64,000 bases of DNA from Massilia litorea (GTDB taxonomy: Bacteria > Pseudomonadota > Gammaproteobacteria > Burkholderiales > Burkholderiaceae_D): positions 4,774,001 to 4,838,000 of the forward strand of contig NZ_CP062941.1 of the NCBI RefSeq assembly GCF_015101885.1. Reading direction: 5' to 3'. A model generated the notes under the pieces. That model ran no database searches. It saw only the letters and a list, made by a program, of their open reading frames with translations, and had not been told where the DNA came from. Below, piece after piece: positions 27,961 through 36,813 of this stretch; position 1 is the first letter of the stretch; each line of letters starts with the position of its first letter. The translations under genes and the position numbers were made by a program.

Positions 27961-29922
27961 CTACTTCAGATACCTCTCGAACCATTCCACCGTCCTGCGC
28001 CGCTGATCCAGCTGATGCTCCGGCTTGCGAATCGCATGCCCTTCCCCATCGTAGATCACCAGCGCCGTCGGCGTCCCTACCGCACGCAGGCCGTGCCAGA
28101 ACTCCATCGACTGCACCGCCGGGGTCTCGACGTCGCGCTCTCCCACGTACAGCAGGGTCGGCGTGGTCGCGTTCCGGATCGATTCGATCGGCGAGGCCGC
28201 GCGGTAGATGGCCGGGTCCTCGTACATGGTCGCGCCGAAGAAGGGCACCATCCACTGGTCGATGCCGTTCTGGCCGTAATAGCTGATCCAGTTGGCGATG
28301 CCGGCGCCCGCCACCGCCGCCTTGAAGCGCTTGCTGTGGGTGACGCCCCACATCGTCATGAAGCCGCCGTAGGAATGCCCCATCAGGCCGAGGCGCGCGC
28401 CGTCGACCGGCGCTTCCCTGAGCACGGCATCGACGCCGGCCAGGATGTCGCGCCAGTCGCCGCCGCCGAAGTCGCGCCGGTTCGCCATGCCGAAGGCCAT
28501 CCCCTGGCCATAGCTGCCGCGCGGATTCGGCTGGAACACGTAAAAGCCGCGCTCGACCAGCTCGCGCACCAGCGGGTTGCCGAATTCGCCCGCCGCGACG
28601 AAGCGCGGCGTGGCGGCCGCTGCCGGCCCGCCGTGGACGATCACCACCATCGGGTGCCTGAGGCCGGCCTGCGGCTTGCGTGGACCGACCAGCCAGCCCT
28701 GGCTGCGCATGCCCTCGTTGGTCCAGCTGATGCTGCGCGCCGCCACCTGGGGGGCGAAATCGACGTTGTCGCGGGTGATCGGCCCGAGTGCGGGCAGGCG
28801 GCCGGCGACGATGCGCGGCGCCTGTTCATAGGTCTCGTGCACCGAGACGGCCGAGCTGCCATCGAGACTGAATACGAAGCGGCCGTCGGCCGAACCGTTA
28901 GCCGACACCGCTCCGCTCCACAGCGTGCGCGCCGTGCGCGCCTGGGGGTCGATCGCAAGCACGGCCATCTCGCTACCCTGCAGGCTTGAGGCCAGCAACT
29001 GCGGCCCCTTCCAGGCCAGGCCGTTGAACGAACCGGCATGGTTCGGCGTCACGTCGACCGGTTCGCCGCCTTCGAAGGGCACCGTGAACACGTCGCCGCC
29101 GACCGAGCCGAAGTCGCTCATCAGGCCGCCGACGAAAGCGACGCTGCGCCCGTCGGGCGACACGTGCGGCAGGCTGATTTGCATCTTCGGCGCCGCGATC
29201 GTCCGCAGCGCGCCGCTGGCGAGGTCCACGTGCCCGAGGGTGGCGACCCACCAGTTGTTGTCGCCGTTTCCCTTCGCGCTGGTGGCGACGAAACCGCGGC
29301 CGTCCGGCGTCCAGTCGTATTCGTAGACAAAGGAATCGGGCGGCGACACCAGGCGCAGCACCCCGCCGGCGGCGGGCGCCAGCGCGATGCGCTGCGCATC
29401 CTCGTCGACGCCTATTTCTCCGACCTGGCGCGCACCGGCTTCGACCGCGCCGGTCTGTTTCTTCGCGCCGACGGTGGCGAGCAAGGCGATGCTGGCGCCG
29501 TCCGGCGACCAGCGCGCGGTATTTGCCACCCCCTTGACGGTGGCGGCGGCCGTCAGCTTGCCGCCCTGGGCCACCCACAGGGTCGCTTCCCCGGCATCGC
29601 GGTTGGCGCCGATGAAGGCGAGGCCCTTGCGGTCCGGCGACCAGGCCGGGAAATCATAGGAACAGGTGGCGCAGGGATCGTATTCGGCAGTGATCCTGCC
29701 GCTGGCGGCGTCGCGCACGACGATGTGTCCGTGTGCGCGCCGCCCCGGAATGCCGGGGTCGCTCGATTCGATCGCGGCGACCGACTCGCCGCCGCCGCTG
29801 ATCGCGACCGAGCGGTATTCGCGCATCTGCGCGCCCTGCGCGGCCGCGGCGGCCATGGCTGTCAATAAGACTGTGAATCGGGCTGCACCCAGCAGTGGCC
29901 GCAAACCTTCCTTGACGCTCAT
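27961..29922 (-). CDS. S9 family prolyl oligopeptidase-like serine peptidase
   Basis: A 653-residue protein with an N-terminal signal peptide (FTVLLTAMAAAAAQGA), a beta-propeller region with WSPDG-type repeats, and a C-terminal alpha/beta hydrolase domain. The catalytic triad is visible: Ser in LMGHSYGGFMT, Asp in VGERDVETP, His in YDGEGHAI. This matches the S9C acylaminoacyl/dipeptidyl peptidase branch. It likely cleaves peptides in the periplasm. GGAGAAGAA precedes the ATG. It is convergent with the M16 gene. Confidence 0.92.
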   Translation of the reverse strand: MSVKEGLRPLLGAARFTVLLTAMAAAAAQGAQMREYRSVAISGGGESVAAIESSDPGIPGRRAHGHIVVRDAASGRITAEYDPCATCSYDFPAWSPDRKGLAFIGANRDAGEATLWVAQGGKLTAAATVKGVANTARWSPDGASIALLATVGAKKQTGAVEAGARQVGEIGVDEDAQRIALAPAAGGVLRLVSPPDSFVYEYDWTPDGRGFVATSAKGNGDNNWWVATLGHVDLASGALRTIAAPKMQISLPHVSPDGRSVAFVGGLMSDFGSVGGDVFTVPFEGGEPVDVTPNHAGSFNGLAWKGPQLLASSLQGSEMAVLAIDPQARTARTLWSGAVSANGSADGRFVFSLDGSSAVSVHETYEQAPRIVAGRLPALGPITRDNVDFAPQVAARSISWTNEGMRSQGWLVGPRKPQAGLRHPMVVIVHGGPAAAATPRFVAAGEFGNPLVRELVERGFYVFQPNPRGSYGQGMAFGMANRRDFGGGDWRDILAGVDAVLREAPVDGARLGLMGHSYGGFMTMWGVTHSKRFKAAVAGAGIANWISYYGQNGIDQWMVPFFGATMYEDPAIYRAASPIESIRNATTPTLLYVGERDVETPAVQSMEFWHGLRAVGTPTALVIYDGEGHAIRKPEHQLDQRRRTVEWFERYLK

Positions 29923-30133
29923 TTCTTCTCCTCGTGACGGCAGCCTTGTGCAGCTGAGTCGATGCAGGGCTGGCTCATGTTTATTGTGGGGGAGCAGTCT
30001 ACGCCGTTTCTTGTGAGTCGGGAGCGCAACAGTTTGTATGCGGTATGAATAATCTTGCTCTCACTTAATAAATACGGGGTCGGACAGTTGACCCAAAGCT
30101 AGAGTGAAAGTTCGACCTCAGCAGGAGTTGACA

Positions 30134-30910
30134 ATGATCTACAAGGACAGCGACAACAAAATGCCCGTAGTCGCGATACTGCAGCGCATGCTGGCGCTCG
30201 CCAGCCCGGACAAGAAGCCGCTGCTCGAGCGTGAACTGCGCATGATGCGGGCGGGGATGCTGGCCGAACGCGAGGCCGTCGGCCTGATCGACATCTACCT
30301 GAAGGATTCCACCAGGACCGCCGTCGTGCACGACCTGCGGCTGGTGTCGAACGACGGCCGCGCGGCGCAGATCGACCACCTGCTGATCCACCGTTCGCGC
30401 CGCTTCTACCTGCTCGACACCAGGTATTTCTCGCAGGGCCTGAAAATCACCGAGGACGGCGACTTCCTGCGCTGGGACGAACCAAACAAATGCTACGTAC
30501 CGATGCCCTCGCCTCTGGCGGCGCAGGCGCGCCAGGTCTCGGTGCTGCGCGATGCGCTCGAGCCGTTCGGCCTCGACGACGCCCCGGTCGACACCCTGGT
30601 GCTGCTGGCCCCGAACGCGCGCATCGAGCGCCCGCGCCGCTTCGACAGCGCGCGCGTGATAAAGGCGGACCAGTTCATGGAAAGGCTGAACAACGGGATG
30701 GACAATGCGCCGGCCCTGGCGACGCTGGGCAACCTGCACCGGACAAGGATGTCCGCTTCGATCGGCGACATCGCGCTCAAGCTCGTTGCGCTGCACCGGC
30801 CGTCGACGGCGGACACCCTGGCCCGCTTCGGCCTGCAGCGCGCGTTCCCGCCGCAGCCAGCGCCGAGCGTCCCGCTAGCGCACAACGCGGCCGTCGGCAG
30901 CACGGAATAA
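30134..30910 (+). CDS. NERD-domain protein
   Basis: A 258-residue protein. The middle part resembles the nuclease-related domain (NERD): LAEREAVGLIDIYL, then VVHDLRLVSNDGRAAQIDHLLIHRSRRFYLLDTRYFSQG. In active family members the last motif is usually (I/V)E-x-K; here it reads LLDTRYF, so the expected Lys is replaced and nuclease activity is doubtful. No membrane segment or signal is seen. CAGGAG lies 7 nt before the ATG at 30134. The gene stands alone between a divergent peptidase gene and the kinase operon. Function unknown. Confidence 0.75.
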   Translation: MIYKDSDNKMPVVAILQRMLALASPDKKPLLERELRMMRAGMLAEREAVGLIDIYLKDSTRTAVVHDLRLVSNDGRAAQIDHLLIHRSRRFYLLDTRYFSQGLKITEDGDFLRWDEPNKCYVPMPSPLAAQARQVSVLRDALEPFGLDDAPVDTLVLLAPNARIERPRRFDSARVIKADQFMERLNNGMDNAPALATLGNLHRTRMSASIGDIALKLVALHRPSTADTLARFGLQRAFPPQPAPSVPLAHNAAVGSTE

Positions 30911-30950
30911 ACACGCCAGACGGACGCCCGCGCGTGTGCGGCCGCTGCCG

Positions 30951-33344
30951 CTAGGCGGCGACGCCACGCAGTATTTCCTCGAGCTCATCGACCCGATACG
31001 GCTTGGTCAGGCTCGCGTATCCATGGGCGCCCGGGCCACCCTCGGCTCGCCCGACGCCGGATGCAATGACGACCCGCAATCCAGGCTGCGCCTTGCACAA
31101 TGCATCGGCCAGCGCCAGACCGGATATCCCCGGCAGATTCAGGTCCGTCACCAGTGCGTCGAACAGCCCGGGGTGGAAGGCCTGCAAGCCGTCCTCGCCG
31201 CTGCCGACGGCCGTTACGCGGTGGCCGAGCATGGTCAGGATTTCCTGCAGCAGCGAGCGGTTGTCCGGGTCGTCTTCCACCACCAGCAGGCGCAGCGATT
31301 GCGCGTCGACGGCCACCCGGCCGGCGACGTCGGCGCTGTCCTGGCGCATGCGCTCGACCTGGCGGGTATTGGCGAACACATGACGGATCTTGCGTGCCAG
31401 ATCTTCTCCGCGGTAGGGTTTGCTGATGAGTTCGACGCCAGGATCGAGCCTGCCGCCGTGGACGATGGCGTTGCGCGTGTAACCCGACGTAAACAGCACT
31501 GAAATGCCGGGATGCAGCGACTTCGCAAGGCGCGCCAGTTCGGGACTGCGCACGCTGCCGGGCATGACGACATCCGTGAACAGCATATCGATGTCCTTGT
31601 GCTCGTTCAGGATGATGGCCGCCGCGTCGCCGTTGTCCGCCTTCAGCACGCGATACCCCAGCTGGGACAGCATGTCGACCGCCGTGGCCTGGACCGCGAG
31701 GTCGTCTTCGACGACGAGCACCGTTTCCGAGCCGCCCACGACCTCGCCCGCCGTCATGTCGAATGCCTGCTCTTCGGCACTGTGCGAGCGCGGCAGATAA
31801 ATCTTGATGGTGGTGCCCGAACCGACTTCGCTGTAGATCTTGATGTGGCCACTGCTCTGCTTGACGAAGCCGAATGCCATGCTCAGGCCGAGGCCCGTGC
31901 CTTCACCCTCGCGCTTGGTGGTGAAGAAGGGCTCGAAAGCGCGGGCCAGCACCTCGGGCGCCATGCCGCAGCCGGTGTCCGAGATCGCCAGCAACACGTA
32001 TTGGCCGGCCACGACCTCCGGTTCGACGGCGGCATAGTGGTCGTCAAGCATCGCGTTGCCGAGTTCCAGGGTCAGCTTGCCGTGCCCCTTCATCGCGTCG
32101 CGTGCGTTGATTGCCAGGTTCAGTACGACGTTTTCAAGTTGATTCGGGTCGACCAGGGTGTTCCACAGGCCTCCGGTCACCGCAGTCTCCACTTCGACGC
32201 TTTCGCCCAGGGCGCGGCGCAGCATGTCGTCCATGTCGCGCAGGACCCGCCCGAGATTCGTCGGCGCCGGTTGCAGCGGTTGACGTCGTGCAAACGCCAG
32301 CAATTGCGACGACAATTTTGCACCACGTTCGGTCGCAAATTTGGCAGTCGAAAGGCGACGCTGTGCCTCGGCATTGTCCGGCAAGGTCATCGCAAGCAGT
32401 TGCAGGTTGCCGGCGATGACCTGCAACACGTTGTTGAAGTCGTGGGCGACGCCACCGGTCAATTGGCCGATGGCCTCCATTTTCTGCGCGTGGTGCAGCT
32501 GCTCGTTCGCTCGCTGCAGTTCCAGCGAGCGCGCCGCAATGCGCTCCTCGAGCGACAGGTTCAAATCGCTCATGGCGCGTTCGACCCGGGTACGCTCCTC
32601 GACCTCATGGGTGAGCGATGCATTGCTCTGCTCCAGTTTGGCGGCGTGCTGCCCGATCTCCGACAGCATGGTGTTGAACGCATCGACCAGCATGCCGGTT
32701 TCGTCGTCGGTGGTCTTGTTCACGCGTTTCGAGAAGTCGCGCTGCGCAATCAATTCGCGTACCGCGCCGGTCATTGCCTTCACCGGCCTGGTGACGGCGG
32801 ACTGCAGCCACGCCGCGACCAGTCCGGCAACGAGCAGGCTGAGCGCCAGTGCCGCGCCAAACATCTTGAGGCCACGTTCGATGCGGGCATCGAGCGGATA
32901 GGCCGAGCGCAGGTAGATCGTGCCGAGTTTTTCCGAACCGCGCTTTATCGGACGAAAAATATGCATCACGTTACCGTCGATGATATGCGCCTGTGCGCTC
33001 GGCCGGCCCGGCGGCGCCAGCAATTGCGACTGCTCGCGCCCTGTGTAGGTCACGAACAGGCTGCCATCGGCGCGGTAGATCGCGGCCGACTGCACGCTCG
33101 GCCTTGCCTGCAGGCGCCCGAGCGTCGCCTCCGCACTTGGCTTGTCTTCGAACTCCAGGGCGGCGATGCTGACCTGTGCCAGGATGTCCGCCTGGGACGT
33201 CAGTTCCTCGAGTACGCCGGTGCGGAAGTCCTCGATGTCATAGGCCAGGTTCGCCAGTCCGGAAACGAACACCGCGGTAAACGTCGTCGCCATGACGGCA
33301 ACCATGAATTTGCGCGAAATCGAGCGCCGTATCGAACTGAACAT
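30951..33344 (-). CDS. Hybrid histidine kinase of the TonB-receptor/YfiR operon
   Basis: A 797-residue membrane kinase. TM1 is at about 13-35, a periplasmic sensor resembling CHASE8 follows, then TM2 (ALALSLLVAGLVAAW), HAMP, a short coiled coil, HisKA with the His in GGVAHDFNN, and HATPase with DTGCGMAPEV and GTGLGLSM. Two C-terminal receivers follow, both with an intact Asp (LFTDVVMPG; VTDLNLPG) and Lys (SKPYRG; TKPYRV). No output domain and no HPt are present, so phosphate must pass to a partner elsewhere. The ATG overlaps the yfiR-like stop by one base (TAATG). Last gene of a three-gene operon. Confidence 0.9.
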   Translation of the reverse strand: MFSSIRRSISRKFMVAVMATTFTAVFVSGLANLAYDIEDFRTGVLEELTSQADILAQVSIAALEFEDKPSAEATLGRLQARPSVQSAAIYRADGSLFVTYTGREQSQLLAPPGRPSAQAHIIDGNVMHIFRPIKRGSEKLGTIYLRSAYPLDARIERGLKMFGAALALSLLVAGLVAAWLQSAVTRPVKAMTGAVRELIAQRDFSKRVNKTTDDETGMLVDAFNTMLSEIGQHAAKLEQSNASLTHEVEERTRVERAMSDLNLSLEERIAARSLELQRANEQLHHAQKMEAIGQLTGGVAHDFNNVLQVIAGNLQLLAMTLPDNAEAQRRLSTAKFATERGAKLSSQLLAFARRQPLQPAPTNLGRVLRDMDDMLRRALGESVEVETAVTGGLWNTLVDPNQLENVVLNLAINARDAMKGHGKLTLELGNAMLDDHYAAVEPEVVAGQYVLLAISDTGCGMAPEVLARAFEPFFTTKREGEGTGLGLSMAFGFVKQSSGHIKIYSEVGSGTTIKIYLPRSHSAEEQAFDMTAGEVVGGSETVLVVEDDLAVQATAVDMLSQLGYRVLKADNGDAAAIILNEHKDIDMLFTDVVMPGSVRSPELARLAKSLHPGISVLFTSGYTRNAIVHGGRLDPGVELISKPYRGEDLARKIRHVFANTRQVERMRQDSADVAGRVAVDAQSLRLLVVEDDPDNRSLLQEILTMLGHRVTAVGSGEDGLQAFHPGLFDALVTDLNLPGISGLALADALCKAQPGLRVVIASGVGRAEGGPGAHGYASLTKPYRVDELEEILRGVAA

Positions 33345-33946
33345 TATTTGCGTTTTTCCCTGATGACGGTCGCGGCAAGCGCCAGCAGTTGTGAACTCAG
33401 TCGCAGGCCGGCTTTTTCGGCAGACTCGAGTGAAATATCGAAGCGGATCCGTTCGTCCAGCAGACGGAAATTGATGACGCTGCCGCGCGAGAGCGCATCG
33501 TCCGATTCGGTGACGACCAGGATCGAGCGTGACGCCGCCTGGTCGATCATGGCGCCGGCCCGGACGGCGTAGCCATCGCCCAGGTACAGGATATGAATAT
33601 TGTCGAGCGCATCGCCGTTGCGCAGGCGCCGCACGGCGATCGTACCCTTGACCGGATCGCGCACGGCCGACATCTGGGACAGGCTGTTGGCCACGTCGTC
33701 GGCACCGACGATACCGATGACGATACGGCCGTTGGGCGGCGGCGCGGCACGAACCGGCCACTCGACATAGTTGCCCAGCTTCGACAGGTAAGCGGCCTTG
33801 ACGACGCTTTCCGACGGCGGGCCGAGTTGCGCGCAGGCGTCGTGCGCCGGCAAGCCCGCGAGCACAAACGCGAACACGAGCGCGAGGGGCGCCACCAGGA
33901 AACGGCGAACCGGGCCAGCGAGCAGCCCGGTGCATGAACGGAGCAT
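33344..33946 (-). CDS. YfiR family (DUF4154) periplasmic protein
   Basis: A 200-residue exported protein with a signal peptide (LALVFAFVLAGLPAHDACA). It has the YfiR/DUF4154 pattern: VVKAAYLSKLGNYVEWP, IVIGIVGADDVA, NIHILYLGD, ILVVTESDDALSRGSVINF, and the late SLESAEKAGLRLSSQLLALA. In Pseudomonas YfiR is a periplasmic repressor of the cyclase YfiN. Here the neighbour is a histidine kinase, so it probably modulates that kinase's sensor domain. ATG 33946 lies 2 nt after the receptor gene's stop. Confidence 0.88.
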   Translation of the reverse strand: MLRSCTGLLAGPVRRFLVAPLALVFAFVLAGLPAHDACAQLGPPSESVVKAAYLSKLGNYVEWPVRAAPPPNGRIVIGIVGADDVANSLSQMSAVRDPVKGTIAVRRLRNGDALDNIHILYLGDGYAVRAGAMIDQAASRSILVVTESDDALSRGSVINFRLLDERIRFDISLESAEKAGLRLSSQLLALAATVIREKRK

Positions 33947-33948
33947 GA

Positions 33949-35862
33949 TTACAGGCGCCACACCAGGTTCACCCCGACTGCGCGTTCATACACGCTGCGG
34001 TTCGCCCCACCGCCGAATTCCGGGTGCGCGGAGTCGAGCAGGTTGCGTCCGTTGACCGAGAGATCGAGGCCGGGACTGACGCGCCAGGTGTAGTTGATAT
34101 CGAGGGCTTCGTAGGCGGGCACCTCCGGACGGCTCAACTTGCCGTGATGGCGAAGCAGCACGTCGAGGGTCTGGCCCCGGGCGACATCCCAGGAAGCGCG
34201 CAGGTTCCAGTAGTTGCTCGGGTCGCTGGTCGCCAGGCCCGTTGCCGCACTGGCGTCCCTGCTCTCCGGTTCGGTCGTGGTACGGACGTGTTGCGCCACG
34301 AAGCCGGCCGACAGCCGCAGCGCCTCGGCCGCCTCCCAGGTCGACCACATCTCGATGCCCCTGGTACGGCCGTTGGCGAGATTGCTGAACACCGATCCGG
34401 GGCCGCGCGTATTCGGTTCGAGCGTGCGCAGGCGGTCATAGTCGCTGGCAAAGGCGGTGACTGAATACGACAGTGCCGGCGTGGCCTGGATGCGGTAGCC
34501 CAGTTCGAGCACAGCGGCCACTTCCGAGCGGAAGTCGGGCCCGCCGGCCAGCGCGTAACGCGGCACGCCGCCCACGACCGGGGGATTGGACGGGCTGTAG
34601 AAATCGCGGTCGATGCGCGACGGCGCCCGTACCGTGCGCGATGCCGACGCCCAGGTGAGACTGCTTCCGGTAGGCTTCCACGCGAGCCGCAAGGTCGGCA
34701 GGAATTCGAGGCCGGTGTAGTTATTGTGTTCCAGCTTGGCGCCGGCGATCAGGCGCACGGTATCGGTCACGTCGATTTCGTCCTGCACGAAGACATTCCC
34801 CCAGTGCAGGTTCAGGTCGCCCGGCAGGAAGGCGAACGCGGCGCCATTGTCGATGCGATCGAAGGCCTGGCGGTAACCCGCGCCCCATACGACGCGGTGG
34901 CGCTCGGCCAGCATGACCGAACTTTGCAGTTGGACGTCGATCGTATTCAGATGCTCGATGAAAGCGCCGGGCTGGTTGCGCTCGGTAAAATCCCAATACG
35001 CCTGGGCAGTGAGCTCCGAGCCCCCGGACAAGCGAATCGACTTGCGGCCGAGCAGGTTCGCACCCGCAATGCGGATGTCGCGTGTGCCCTGCTGGTGCAA
35101 GGCGCCGGTGTACGCATCGCCCTGGACAGTCGCCGTGTCCGTCCCCTGCCCCCAGTCGGCGCGGAACCCGGCCTGCGAGCGTTTCCATCCGGTCGGGCTG
35201 GCCGAGCCGTTTTCGCGTCCGATGTCATCGTGCCCGGACGACTTGAGGTAGGTCCGGTAGCGAAGGCCGCCGGCAAGCGCACCGCCATACCGCACCGAGC
35301 CCGTTACCAGGTCGCGGTCGTAGCTGGCGCTGACCTGCGTGCCCTGGGTTGCGCCCGCGCCTTTGGTAATGATATTGATGACGCCGTTCACGGCGTTGGC
35401 GCCCCACATGGTTGCACCCGGACCGCTGATGACCTCGATGCGCTCCACATCTTCCAGCACCACATCCTGCGCGTCCCAGAATACGCCCGAAAACAGGGGG
35501 CTGTAGACGCTACGGCCATCGATCAGCACCAATAACTTGTTCTCGAAGGCGCTGTTGAAGCCGCGTGCGGTGACGGCGTAGTTACGTGCATCGACACGCG
35601 CAACCTGCAGGTTGGGGGCAAGCCGCAAGGCCTCCGGCAAGCTCGATGCGCCTGCGCGCCGGATACTTTCCCCGGAGATCACGAAAATCGAGGCGGCCGC
35701 ATCGGCTACCGGCTCGGACCGGCGCGAGACCGAGGTCACGCGGACATTCGACAAGGCCTCGAGACTCAGACTGGCGATATCGTCGGGGTCGGTTTCCCTG
35801 GCGTGGCAAGGCAAGGCGAGCACAGTGGCTGCGACGACGACTGCTCGGCAAAAATTTTCCAT
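33949..35862 (-). CDS. TonB-dependent outer-membrane receptor
   Basis: A 637-residue receptor. A signal peptide (AVVVAATVLALPCHA) is followed by LSLEALSNVRVTSVSRR as the likely TonB-box region, a plug domain (IFVISGESIRRAGASSLPEALRLAPN; VLIDGRSVY; VERIEVISGPGATMWGANAV) and a 22-strand barrel ending in aromatic residues (VNLVWRL). It lacks the extra N-terminal signalling domain of FecA-type receptors. Ligand unknown; no iron-uptake genes are nearby. First gene of the operon with the YfiR-like protein and kinase. The ATG at 35862 has no clear ribosome site. Confidence 0.92.
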   Translation of the reverse strand: MENFCRAVVVAATVLALPCHARETDPDDIASLSLEALSNVRVTSVSRRSEPVADAAASIFVISGESIRRAGASSLPEALRLAPNLQVARVDARNYAVTARGFNSAFENKLLVLIDGRSVYSPLFSGVFWDAQDVVLEDVERIEVISGPGATMWGANAVNGVINIITKGAGATQGTQVSASYDRDLVTGSVRYGGALAGGLRYRTYLKSSGHDDIGRENGSASPTGWKRSQAGFRADWGQGTDTATVQGDAYTGALHQQGTRDIRIAGANLLGRKSIRLSGGSELTAQAYWDFTERNQPGAFIEHLNTIDVQLQSSVMLAERHRVVWGAGYRQAFDRIDNGAAFAFLPGDLNLHWGNVFVQDEIDVTDTVRLIAGAKLEHNNYTGLEFLPTLRLAWKPTGSSLTWASASRTVRAPSRIDRDFYSPSNPPVVGGVPRYALAGGPDFRSEVAAVLELGYRIQATPALSYSVTAFASDYDRLRTLEPNTRGPGSVFSNLANGRTRGIEMWSTWEAAEALRLSAGFVAQHVRTTTEPESRDASAATGLATSDPSNYWNLRASWDVARGQTLDVLLRHHGKLSRPEVPAYEALDINYTWRVSPGLDLSVNGRNLLDSAHPEFGGGANRSVYERAVGVNLVWRL

Positions 35863-36175
35863 AACGGGGCGAATCGATTCTTTACGATAGTGGCAGTGCA
35901 AAGGCAGTTACGGCAGGAGGTAACCGCGAGCAGGGTTCGCCGGACAGGACCGATAGCCGGCGAGCAGGTATGAGGGTGAGCCAATACAACTTGCCATTGT
36001 AGCAGTTGTATTGATAATTTAATGAAACTTTCCCAGCGGAACGGACGATGCGAGCCGCCCGGCGCTGCGAAAGCGCCGGCACGAACGCAAGCGTGAGGAC
36101 GTCAACCCCGGACGCGGGGCGGGGGCGTCCGGGCGCGTGCTCCGCAGGCGGAAAGCGGGAGCGCCCGGCCGCTTG
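35863..36175. other. Intergenic region with GC-rich hairpins, no gene seen
   Basis: This gap between ribE and the TonB-receptor gene (both minus) holds an AT-rich part near 35980-36030, likely the receptor promoter, and a GC-rich part at 36045-36172. The latter can form three stems: CGGCGC/GCGCCG, CGGACGC/GCGTCCG and CGGGCGC/GCGCCCG. It does not match FMN or cobalamin riboswitch cores by eye. The hairpins may end ribD-ribE transcription, although no T-run follows. Confidence 0.4.
35982..36013. promoter_or_regulatory. 10-bp inverted repeat, probable operator of the TonB-receptor operon
   Basis: CAATACAACT (35982-35991) and AGTTGTATTG (36004-36013) form a perfect inverted repeat with a 12-bp spacer. 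On the minus strand a TACAAT -10-like hexamer (35996-36001) lies in the spacer, about 134 bp before the receptor start codon. That layout would let a dimeric repressor cover the promoter. The -35 is weak and the regulator is unknown. Confidence 0.5.
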
Positions 36176-36811
36176 TTATCTGGCGCCGGCGGACGCCGAC
36201 AGCATGCGCTCGACGTAACGCGCGATCAGGTCGATCTCGAGGTTCACCTGCGAACCGGCGCGCAGGTGTTTCAAGGTCGTGACTTCGATCGTGTGCGGAA
36301 TCAGGTTGATCGAGAAGCGGCACACACCGGCGCCGTCCACGCTCAGGTCTTCCACGCGGTTGACGGTCAGCGACACGCCGTTCACCACGATCGAGCCTTT
36401 ATAGGCGAGGAACTTGCCCAGCTCCTGGGGGGCGTCGATCACCAGTTCACGCGATTCGCCGACCGGCTCGAAGCTGTGCACGCGGCCCAGGCCGTCGACG
36501 TGGCCCGATACCAGGTGGCCGCCAAGGCGCTCGGCCAGGGTCAGCGCCTTTTCCAGGTTGACTTCGCCCGGCGCGTCCAGGCCGACGGTCTTGCTCAGGC
36601 TCTCGCGCGACACATCGACCGAGAAGCTCGACCCGGTCTTCTCGACCACCGTCATGCAGGCGCCGTTGATGGCGATCGAGTCGCCCAGCGCGACGTCCGC
36701 CAGCGGCAGGCCGCCGGACTCGATCTGCAGGCGCACGCCCGCGTCCAGGCCACCCGCCAGCGGCGCGACCGAATTGATTTTGCCGACAGCGGCGACGATT
36801 CCAGTAAACAT
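36176..36811 (-). CDS. ribE: Riboflavin synthase, alpha subunit
   Basis: A 211-residue enzyme made of two lumazine-binding repeats, dismutating ribityllumazine to riboflavin. It starts with the invariant MFTGIVAAVGKI. Each half has a G-x-S-I-A/V-x-N-G-x-x-L/M-T-V motif (GDSIAINGACMTV and KGSIVVNGVSLTVN), and the second half has LVSGHVDGLG. It is 2 bp downstream of ribD, so both are cotranscribed. Confidence 0.96.
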   Translation of the reverse strand: MFTGIVAAVGKINSVAPLAGGLDAGVRLQIESGGLPLADVALGDSIAINGACMTVVEKTGSSFSVDVSRESLSKTVGLDAPGEVNLEKALTLAERLGGHLVSGHVDGLGRVHSFEPVGESRELVIDAPQELGKFLAYKGSIVVNGVSLTVNRVEDLSVDGAGVCRFSINLIPHTIEVTTLKHLRAGSQVNLEIDLIARYVERMLSASAGAR

Positions 36812-36813
36812 GC

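Noticed and set aside
36045..36172. Possible FMN or cobalamin riboswitch in the GC-rich gap beside ribE and the TonB receptor
   Set aside because: None of the conserved blocks of either class could be found by eye; only generic GC stems are present.
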